Shown here: in pieces, positions 23,847-29,524 of the stretch
How positions within the stretch are numbered: position 1 is the first letter of the stretch
How the letters are laid out: each line of letters opens with the position of its first letter
From: a virus
Reading direction: 5' to 3' (one strand)
IMG/VR virus record: IMGVR_UViG_3300049483_000209
Span: 1 to 29,524 of that record
DNA length: 29,524 nt
Made by a program: the position numbers and the translations under genes
Notes under the pieces: generated by a model
The model's database searches: none
Told to the model about the DNA's origin: nothing
What the model saw: only the letters and a program-made list of their open reading frames with translations

Positions 23847-24320
23847 TTAGTTCAAATTCCGCTCGCGCGCTTCCGCCGCCCCTACATTCGCAATCTTCAA
23901 CCAATCCTCCTTCTCCCCCGCCGCATCCCGCGCCGCTCGTCCCGCGACCGTCAACCACTGCGCCAACGTGAAGCAATCCTCATACGGGATCGTCAAGGTG
24001 TGAGGCCCGATACGCCACGCCACCGTGCTCCCGGTCTGCTGGATGTCAATATCACGGTTCTTCAACGCCGCGGGAATCTTCGCCCTCCACCGCGCCGGGG
24101 CCACGCGCTCAGGCGTGGCGTTGTGAAGGCGCCCGTGCAACCGGATGGTGTACGAGGCGTCGTGCACAGACCGCTTCGCGTAGCGTGCCTCGATGCGCAA
24201 CGCCACAGCCATCTTCAACGCCAGGTCAAACTCGAAACTAAACATCAGCCCCATCAACTCCAGCGTCACCAGCTCACCGTCCACATCGACCCGGGCGTGA
24301 GTTTTTCTCATAATGGTCAT
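23847..24320 (-). CDS. Phage protein of unknown function, 157 aa
   Basis: A 157-residue protein. I choose the ATG at 24320 because GAGGA lies eight bases upstream; an upstream in-frame codon at 24410 would place the start deep inside the neighbouring gene. It is alpha/beta with many charged residues: DVDGELVTLELMGLMFSF near the start, ARYAKRSVHDASYTIRLHG, and a C-terminal GPHTLTIPYEDCFTLAQWLTVAGRAARDAAGE helix. No family recognised. It lies between two structural genes and is probably co-transcribed with them. Confidence 0.7.
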   Translation of the reverse strand: MTIMRKTHARVDVDGELVTLELMGLMFSFEFDLALKMAVALRIEARYAKRSVHDASYTIRLHGRLHNATPERVAPARWRAKIPAALKNRDIDIQQTGSTVAWRIGPHTLTIPYEDCFTLAQWLTVAGRAARDAAGEKEDWLKIANVGAAEARERNLN

Positions 24321-24330
24321 TGTTAAGTCC

Positions 24331-24768
24331 TCAGTCGAGCGTGACCACCAGGGCGCCAATCGCAAAGGAGGGCGTGATGTTCTGGGAGATGACGAGCGCC
24401 GATGTCCCAATCATGTCCAGGCTCCCACCCGCCGAGAGCGCATAACCGAGCCCTGTGTGGCTGATCGTGGAGCCGGTCACCCCACACTGTGGGAACGTAA
24501 CGGCTCCAGCGTTTGCCGACTGCGTGGTGCCGGAAATCGTCCACCCCGCTCCACGCGCCACGGCCTGCCGGGCGTAGTTGGTGTAGGCCGATTCGCTCGC
24601 CGTCTGTAGCGTTGCGCTGTCGCCCGGGTCCGCCGTGTGCAGCGACACGTGGATACTGCCCGCGGTGCCTGAGGGCTGAAGGCCCGAGGCGTCGCCGACG
24701 TTGGCGGCGGCGGTGTTCTTGAAATAAAGCGTGAGAAGTTTGTTCTCAAATGCGTCAGTTGCGCTCAT
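24331..24768 (-). CDS. Gp80-like tail/virion accessory protein
   Basis: A 145-residue protein with the pattern of the Caudoviricetes Gp80-type family, often labelled tail fibre protein. It has a helical DAFENKLLTLYFKNTAAANVG start, IHVSLHTADPGDSA, TNYARQAVARGAGWT, a VTFPQCG turn, and a closing strand series ITPSFAIGALVVTLD. Members are small beta-rich virion proteins. TAGGAG precedes the ATG at a spacing of eight. The gene is followed after ten bases by the next start. Exact role is not established. Confidence 0.75.
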   Translation of the reverse strand: MSATDAFENKLLTLYFKNTAAANVGDASGLQPSGTAGSIHVSLHTADPGDSATLQTASESAYTNYARQAVARGAGWTISGTTQSANAGAVTFPQCGVTGSTISHTGLGYALSAGGSLDMIGTSALVISQNITPSFAIGALVVTLD

Positions 24769-24771
24769 TGA

Positions 24772-25548
24772 TCATGCTCCTACTGTGATTGATTCCACTA
24801 CTACCCGGCGCCGCGCTTTCGTCGGGCCGCTCAAACTAAAATGTTCCGCTATCCAAGGCGACGCCGCCCGGGCCACAGGGTCCCAGGGATCGGGCTTGCC
24901 GTGGAACACAACGAGCCGCGCCCCCTCAGGGAGTGCGCCCGCGCGGCGTTGCTTACAGTCTTGGCGCCAGGCGTAGATGCCATCCGCTTCCGTCCACGTC
25001 GCCTCCTTCCGGCGCCCGAGGCAGTACTCAATCCACGCTTGGTCCGAGCCCGTAAGGCCCGCGGCGTGCGTCAGCTTCGGGGAATCGATGGGGTCGAAGT
25101 CCTCCCACACATGCGCACGGGCGCCCGTGCGCATCATGAACATCGACCCGTTGAGCGCGCCATGTGCGTGCTTCGAGGCGTACATGATGAAGTCCTCATC
25201 CCGATTCCACAGCGGGCGCATATCCCCCGTGATCACCACGTCCAGGTCAATCGACACGAACCGCTCGCCCGCAATCTCCGCAAACTCCGGGGAGAAGGCC
25301 CGCAGCCGCCGATAGCAACTGGGCCCCGGCCCGGGCCACGTCGGGTTGAGCAGGTCGCCGTGCAGCGCCCACAGCGGCACCGTCATCACCCGTTCATCGA
25401 TGCCCTCGGGATCGTCCGTGATGCAGACGACGCGGTGCGGTTCCGGGTAATGGCGCTCGACCATAGCACGCATAATGTTCACGTGCTCGCTCCGGAACCA
25501 GCTGCGGTAGCCGGGCTTGGCCCACTTCCAGGTGACGATGCTGAGCAT
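24772..25548 (-). CDS. Glycosyltransferase, GT8-like
   Basis: A 258-residue protein of the GT-A fold. It starts MLSIVTWKWA with VCITDDPEG (42-50), has SCYRRLRAF (77-85), then the metal-binding DLD motif in FVSIDLDVVITGDM (97-110). It continues ALNGSMFMMRTG (131-142), GSDQAW (167-172) and VVFHGKPDPWD (213-223), the closing His-Gly-Lys-Pro element typical of GT8-like enzymes. All expected motifs are present, so it should be active. It is expected to move a sugar from a nucleotide-sugar to an unknown acceptor. GGGGA lies eight bases before the ATG. Neighbours suggest a sugar-modification cassette. Confidence 0.82.
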   Translation of the reverse strand: MLSIVTWKWAKPGYRSWFRSEHVNIMRAMVERHYPEPHRVVCITDDPEGIDERVMTVPLWALHGDLLNPTWPGPGPSCYRRLRAFSPEFAEIAGERFVSIDLDVVITGDMRPLWNRDEDFIMYASKHAHGALNGSMFMMRTGARAHVWEDFDPIDSPKLTHAAGLTGSDQAWIEYCLGRRKEATWTEADGIYAWRQDCKQRRAGALPEGARLVVFHGKPDPWDPVARAASPWIAEHFSLSGPTKARRRVVVESITVGA

Positions 25549-25857
25549 TTATGCGGTCCCCGCTTTCGAGACACCGCTGCCATTCGTCGCCCGGGGCGGG
25601 TAGAGCAGGGTATGGGCTTGCTGTTCGACCTCATGGGTCACGTCGCAGTGCGAGGGTTCCCAGAAGTACACACTATTCACAACGCGGCTCGCACGGCGCG
25701 CAAAATTCTGCTTCCACCCACGCTCATTCCACCGCCACCGACCTATGAGCCCGCTCACCGTCTCCCGAGGGCGCGCCCAAGGGAAGAACAACAACGCGCA
25801 CACGAGCATGTTGACGGCGACGTACAACGTAAATACCCGGGAGCCGAACCACTTCAT
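25549..25857 (-). CDS. Small membrane-anchored protein
   Basis: A 102-residue protein with one N-terminal transmembrane segment (about 8-26, LYVAVNMLVCALLFFPW). After it comes a cytoplasmic or periplasmic part rich in Arg and Trp (RPRETVSGLIGRWRWNERGWKQNFARRASRVVNSVYFWEP). No family recognised. AAGGAG lies seven bases before the ATG. It lies between the ATP-grasp-like and glycosyltransferase genes with overlapping ends, so it probably works with them, perhaps holding the pathway at the membrane. That role is an inference. Confidence 0.75.
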   Translation of the reverse strand: MKWFGSRVFTLYVAVNMLVCALLFFPWARPRETVSGLIGRWRWNERGWKQNFARRASRVVNSVYFWEPSHCDVTHEVEQQAHTLLYPPRATNGSGVSKAGTA

Positions 25858-26786
25858 GCTGCCGCTCCTTGCGGTGAAGGTTTATAGGCCCACGCTCCGT
25901 TTTCAATTTCGCTGAACATACAATCCCACATGTCGATCCAAGTGTAGGGCGAGCGGAACAGCGTCGCCGCATTACAATCGCCCGGCGACGGCCACGGCCA
26001 CGCGAGCGAGGACTCCAGCAATCTCCACTCCATAATCGCCGCGTCCCAAAGTATATCGAGCGCGCACCAGCGGGTGCCTACCTCTGCGAAAAACGCATCC
26101 GCATACTCCAGCAGCGACTCGACCTGAGGGGTCATCACCTTCACCGGCACGGTGTTGCCGGTCTGCGCCACGGGGCGATCCGGGTAATTGTGCCGCATGA
26201 ACACCGCGCGCGCATTCCCAATCGCGTTTACCCGCCACGTGATCTCGTGGGGGATGAACTCCGAGAGCAACACATAGTCGTGCTGCACGGACTTCGCATT
26301 CACGCCGCCCCCGCCGCCCGCGCAATGATGGACGATGACCCCGGGGCCAAAGACCTCGTGAACGTGGCGCGCGGCTTCCGTAGCATCCTTGAGAATGCGG
26401 ACATTGACCGATGATGCCCCCACGTCCGCCTTCGACACCAGCGGGTACGGGGCGGCGGCGAGAAATTCCAGCGCCGCATCAAGCGCGGTAATCCTCACAG
26501 TAAGCGGCATCCACGCGCCCCAGCGCCGGAATTGTTCGCTCTTGCTCTCATACGTCTCGACCATCGCGGCGTCCTGAACCATGAGCAACCGCTCCGCCAT
26601 GAGGGAGAAGTCGCGCTGGTTACGGCGCAACGCCACCGGGTCGGCGTGCGGGCGGATAAAGCCAACGCCCTCGCCCTCGACTTCCGCACCGCTGAAGATG
26701 CGCTTGCCTCGATACCCGAAGCGGAAAGCCGCCGCGAGCGCCGCGGCGTACCAGACGTTGCGCTCGTCAAGCACCCAGAAGTTCAC
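25854..26786 (-). CDS. ATP-grasp-like enzyme
   Basis: A 310-residue protein. I choose the GTG at 26786 (NFWVLDERNVW) because GGAG lies six bases upstream; the farther TTG at 26798 has none. Pattern of the ATP-grasp fold: PYPLVSKADVGASSVNVRIL with the first Lys, YVLLSEFIPHEITWRVNAIG for the central strand and catalytic Glu, and WCALDILWD...MEWRLLESSLAWPW for the end, where the usual E-x-N is E-S-S. ATP-grasp enzymes make acyl-phosphate intermediates and join a carboxylate to an amine or thiol. The substrate is unknown. The start overlaps the previous gene by 20 bases. Confidence 0.7.
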   Translation of the reverse strand: MNFWVLDERNVWYAAALAAAFRFGYRGKRIFSGAEVEGEGVGFIRPHADPVALRRNQRDFSLMAERLLMVQDAAMVETYESKSEQFRRWGAWMPLTVRITALDAALEFLAAAPYPLVSKADVGASSVNVRILKDATEAARHVHEVFGPGVIVHHCAGGGGGVNAKSVQHDYVLLSEFIPHEITWRVNAIGNARAVFMRHNYPDRPVAQTGNTVPVKVMTPQVESLLEYADAFFAEVGTRWCALDILWDAAIMEWRLLESSLAWPWPSPGDCNAATLFRSPYTWIDMWDCMFSEIENGAWAYKPSPQGAAA

Positions 26787-27297
26787 GAACGTCTCCAAGC
26801 GGAAAGCGGAGCAGTGCGGAGCCCGGGGTGCAATTTATGACGTTGACTGCCTGATCCGCTTCCCACTTGTCGAACTGATGGATGTGGATATTGAATCTCC
26901 CCGGCTTCGTGTTCTGGAGCGGCGCCGGATGCTCGCCAAAAAAATGCGCGCCCCCAGTCGCGTGCATATCGAACCCAAGCAACAAGAGCCGCGACGCCCC
27001 AAGTTTTACGGCGACCCGCATCGCTTGGAGCCCGGAGTTGAGCCCAATCGTGAAGCGGCCCTCGTACTTGATACGCTCGCACCCGGGGTATCCCATCCCG
27101 CAAAACTTCCGTCCCTTGAACTTCAACGCCTCGGGATGCACGCGCCACCACTTCGAGTCGTTCGACACGAGCGCATCGGCCCAGGGCGCGAGCCGGTAGG
27201 CGTCCGACACCGCGATCACACGGCACTTCCCTCGCACGTACTCGGCGACCTCCGAATTCATCGAGGGCCCCGTAGCAAGAATGGCGAAAGTACTCAT
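26767..27297 (-). CDS. MptE/DUF115-like protein
   Basis: A 176-residue protein with an N-terminal AILATGPSM (nucleotide-binding Gly-rich loop), VIAVSDAYRLAPWADALVSND, and FTIGLNSGLQAMRVAVKLGASRLLLLGFDM followed by HFFGEHP. This combination is typical of the 6-hydroxymethylpterin pyrophosphokinase MptE-like/DUF115 group, whose members in bacteria and phages often sit next to sugar-modifying genes (for example flagellin glycosylation). The ATG has only a distant SD (GAGG at 13 bases). Next to ATP-grasp and glycosyltransferase genes, a nucleotide- or sugar-related role is likely. Confidence 0.72.
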   Translation of the reverse strand: MSTFAILATGPSMNSEVAEYVRGKCRVIAVSDAYRLAPWADALVSNDSKWWRVHPEALKFKGRKFCGMGYPGCERIKYEGRFTIGLNSGLQAMRVAVKLGASRLLLLGFDMHATGGAHFFGEHPAPLQNTKPGRFNIHIHQFDKWEADQAVNVINCTPGSALLRFPLGDVRELLGA

Positions 27298-27509
27298 GCA
27301 CCGGATTCAACCTCTTCGCTGACCGCTTTGGCGGAAAGAGTAAATTGCTCGACAACTGTGTCAATCGAATTTTCGGCATACATCGTCGCAGTAACCACCA
27401 CCGCCTCGCCAACCTTAAAATCAATCACGAGCCGTCTCACAAAGCGTCCCTCCAAGCCCAGAGCCTTCAACACGGCAAGAGCAAACTTATTGTCTGTTGC
27501 AATTATCAT
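27294..27509 (-). CDS. Small unknown protein, 71 aa
   Basis: A 71-residue protein starting at the ATG at 27509, which overlaps the terminase stop as TGATG; a GTG one codon earlier (27512) is also possible. It has an alpha/beta pattern (IIATDNKFALAVLKALGLEGRFVRRLVIDFKVGEAVVVTATMYAE...VVEQFTLS). I recognise no family. The stop overlaps the start of the next gene by four bases, so it is tightly coupled to both neighbours. It may be a small packaging or accessory protein, but this is unknown. Confidence 0.6.
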   Translation of the reverse strand: MIIATDNKFALAVLKALGLEGRFVRRLVIDFKVGEAVVVTATMYAENSIDTVVEQFTLSAKAVSEEVESGA

Positions 27510-29500
27510 CACATGAATAGAACTTCGTACGCTTTCTTTTGCGGTTTTGGGTTCATCGCCATAAGCGCCACGGCGTTGAAGGTCGCCATGAGCGGGTCGA
27601 TCTTCGAATCCCCAGAACTCTGCTTCGTAATGATGATTGCGTTGCCTCGAGGCTCGACCACCGCGTTACCGACACACCACGCCATCATGCGCGAGTTGCC
27701 GTGATGAAGCGCTCCCTCGGCCAGTTTTCGCTCCGTGGTCTTGATGGCGCCCACTAGTTTCCAGCCTTGAGAAATTCCGACAACGCGTTCGAATTCGATC
27801 CCCTTGTCCACGATCGCGTCGACGATACCACCGATTCCCGCCTGATCAACGCCTACGCGATCCAGCAGTCCGGCGGTTTCAATCCGTTCGACGTAGTCGG
27901 CCACCTGAGTCACGTCCTCTCCTGGATTGGCGACAATCGTCAAATCGCCGTCTCGTTCGAAGTCGCCGAACGCTTGGGCCGCGGCCTTGCGCCGCTCCAG
28001 TACGATGGGATGAATCCACGCGTGCGCCCAGTGAAGCCACGCGCCTGACTCGACGTCGCGACCGACCACGGCCATGCCGAGCATATCTTGCATGCCACCA
28101 CCGTCGATCCCGACAGTAACGACTTCGCTGTGCGTCAAAAGGTGGTCCAAGGTCATGGCTTTTGATCCAGGTTGTCGAGTCCAGAAATCAGCCCCGATCC
28201 AGTTATCGGAGCGCAGCGCGATGCCGATCTCAACGTTGAGGTGTTGGCTGGCCCACGCTCTCAGCTCCGCGTCCCCGGTAGCACTTGCCGTCGCAAAGTC
28301 CTCGACTAGGCGCGGAATGCTGATTGAGCGACCTGCATTGGGAGTGATCATGTCCCAATTGCGCTGATTAGCCCAAGAATCTCGACTCCGCTGCATGGCC
28401 TCTGGGAATTCGTACATGATAGGCAGCATGACGCCTGCCTGTTTACCGTCACGAATATCACGCGCCTTTTGCAGTTCGATTTTGAACACCCCGACGGGCG
28501 GGTCCTCGGACTGGGTCGTAATAAATGCCATAAATGCTTCGGGGAACGGGAGCATGCCGCCGCGCAGCTGGCGGATCGCCGACGGCGCCTTCGACATGCG
28601 CGACACCACATGCAGTTCATCGATTAGCACAGCCAGGGGTTTCTGACCCGTCAGCACCGAGGGATCGAAGGTCATGATCTGCAGTTCGGTGCCGTTGAGC
28701 CGGTGCACGATCGTCTTGACGTGTTCGCGAACGTGGAAGAGTTTCGATAGCACGGGATCGAGGTGGATCGCCCCGGCGGCGGCGTCGAAGGCCAGTTGTG
28801 CCACGTCGTGCACGGGCGCCGTCATGATCATGGTCCCGTTAGGGCGACGATTCAGCAGCATCGCCGTTAGCATCAGTAGCGCGCCGTTCGTCGTCTTCGA
28901 GTTCTTCTTCGGCACCAATAGGAACAGTTCGCGGATCATCCGTTGCTGGGTTCGCTTGTCGAGCGAGCCGAACAGGACGCGCACGATGTCGTTGAACCAC
29001 TCGCCCCCGGCCTCTCCCATGGTGGGGGTACCTGGCACGTCGGCCAGGCGCAGTTCGCTGAACACCCTTACGGCCCGATTCCCCATGTCGAGGTCGATCG
29101 GCAAATTCGGGATGAGCGAGCGCCGCGCCTTTAGGCGCCGCTCCCAGTCCGGCGTCGACAGGTCCCAGGGTTGCGGCAAAGGGAGGCCTGGTTTGAGTGG
29201 AAGAAGCGGAGGAAAATCGAGCAATTCCTCCCAGATCGTGCCCTTCGTCGCCGTTTTGGCGTTAAGGATAACGTGTTCCTTCTTTCCGACCCGTATTGGA
29301 GGTGTGACGATGCGCGTGCCATCGGGCAACTGCTGTATCCGCGGCGAAGTATTAGGGCTTCGACGATTGCTGAGACGCTTGTACGCCTTACGTCGCGCCG
29401 CGTTCATTCTAGCTCGCTGCTCAGCGGTGTGCACTCGAGGGCGCAGTGAGGGTTTCTTTGCGCTACGTGCGACGCGCTTCATTTTACGCTTCGTTTTCAA
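27509..29500 (-). CDS. terL: Terminase large subunit (start uncertain, possibly outside the window)
   Basis: The DNA-packaging motor. Walker A VPKKNSKTT (196-204), Walker B AVLIDELHVV (290-299) with catalytic Glu, then the nuclease domain with VGIDGGGMQ (463-471), GVDQAGIGG (550-558) and SKIDPLMATFNAVALM (632-647). The pattern fits the Terminase_1 family. The protein is long because of a basic N-terminus (KRKMKRVARSAKK...RRKAYKRLSNRR). Start choice is open: TTG at 29500, ATG at 29482 and ATG at 29407 lack a good SD, and the frame stays open to the right edge, so the gene may begin outside the window. The small subunit would be expected to the right and is not seen here. Confidence 0.92.
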   Translation of the reverse strand: MKTKRKMKRVARSAKKPSLRPRVHTAEQRARMNAARRKAYKRLSNRRSPNTSPRIQQLPDGTRIVTPPIRVGKKEHVILNAKTATKGTIWEELLDFPPLLPLKPGLPLPQPWDLSTPDWERRLKARRSLIPNLPIDLDMGNRAVRVFSELRLADVPGTPTMGEAGGEWFNDIVRVLFGSLDKRTQQRMIRELFLLVPKKNSKTTNGALLMLTAMLLNRRPNGTMIMTAPVHDVAQLAFDAAAGAIHLDPVLSKLFHVREHVKTIVHRLNGTELQIMTFDPSVLTGQKPLAVLIDELHVVSRMSKAPSAIRQLRGGMLPFPEAFMAFITTQSEDPPVGVFKIELQKARDIRDGKQAGVMLPIMYEFPEAMQRSRDSWANQRNWDMITPNAGRSISIPRLVEDFATASATGDAELRAWASQHLNVEIGIALRSDNWIGADFWTRQPGSKAMTLDHLLTHSEVVTVGIDGGGMQDMLGMAVVGRDVESGAWLHWAHAWIHPIVLERRKAAAQAFGDFERDGDLTIVANPGEDVTQVADYVERIETAGLLDRVGVDQAGIGGIVDAIVDKGIEFERVVGISQGWKLVGAIKTTERKLAEGALHHGNSRMMAWCVGNAVVEPRGNAIIITKQSSGDSKIDPLMATFNAVALMAMNPKPQKKAYEVLFM

Positions 29501-29524
29501 CGCACTATGCTCATATCGCAGTAC

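Noticed and set aside
23076-24326. Plus-strand open frame of 416 codons
   Set aside because: Covers parts of two minus-strand genes with good starts; the product is Arg/His-rich with no pattern of a real protein.
26783-27424. Alternative minus-strand frame of 213 codons overlapping the MptE-like gene, with a possible U UUU UUU slippery run at 26937-26944
   Set aside because: The product is Arg-rich without domain pattern, and no downstream structure or family precedent supports frameshifting there.

Overview
This window is the virion-structure region of a tailed double-stranded DNA phage or prophage with HK97-type head genes and a long non-contractile (siphovirus-type) tail. Every gene I can support is on the minus strand, so the region reads from right (about 29,500) to left (1). 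Genes are packed with ATGA or TGATG overlaps, or separated by a few bases carrying a Shine-Dalgarno sequence. The sequence is GC-rich and nearly all stop codons are TGA or TAA. The J-type hub, NlpC/P60-like tail peptidase and HK97 head genes suggest a host among Pseudomonadota, but nothing here fixes the host. No integrase, repressor, replication, lysis or tRNA gene is present, so lifestyle cannot be judged.

Layout in order of transcription. (1) 29.5-27.5 kb: terminase large subunit. (2) 27.5-24.8 kb: a cassette with an MptE/DUF115-like protein, an ATP-grasp-like protein, a small one-pass membrane protein and a GT8-like glycosyltransferase. (3) 24.8-19.4 kb: structural accessory genes, comprising a Gp80-like protein, an unknown protein, a 648-residue protein with three tandem domains, a 732-residue LamG-plus-repeats fibre-like protein and a small Ig-like (Gp77-like) protein. 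(4) 19.4-13.8 kb: the head, with prohead protease, major capsid protein, an intrinsic terminator, a small protein, portal, a collagen-like fibre with a putative carbohydrate-binding domain, two head-tail connectors and the tail terminator. (5) 13.75-9.96 kb: the tail tube, with major tail protein, tail assembly chaperones G and GT joined by a -1 frameshift, an HK97 gp10-like protein and the tape measure. (6) 9.96-5.86 kb: the tail tip, with a Dit-like protein carrying an inserted carbohydrate-binding-like domain, a hub protein, the peptidase and the J-like hub. (7) 5.85-1 kb: receptor-binding genes, with a pectate-lyase-like tailspike, a second LamG protein, an unknown protein and a fibre gene that runs off the left edge.

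Two themes stand out. Many proteins carry sugar-binding or sugar-modifying domains (pectate-lyase-like fold, two LamG paralogues, two other putative carbohydrate-binding domains, a glycosyltransferase and an ATP-grasp-like enzyme). This suggests a phage adapted to a polysaccharide-coated host, perhaps with a glycosylated virion. The head genes are also in an unusual order: protease and capsid precede portal, and about 8 kb of accessory genes separates the terminase from the rest of the head.
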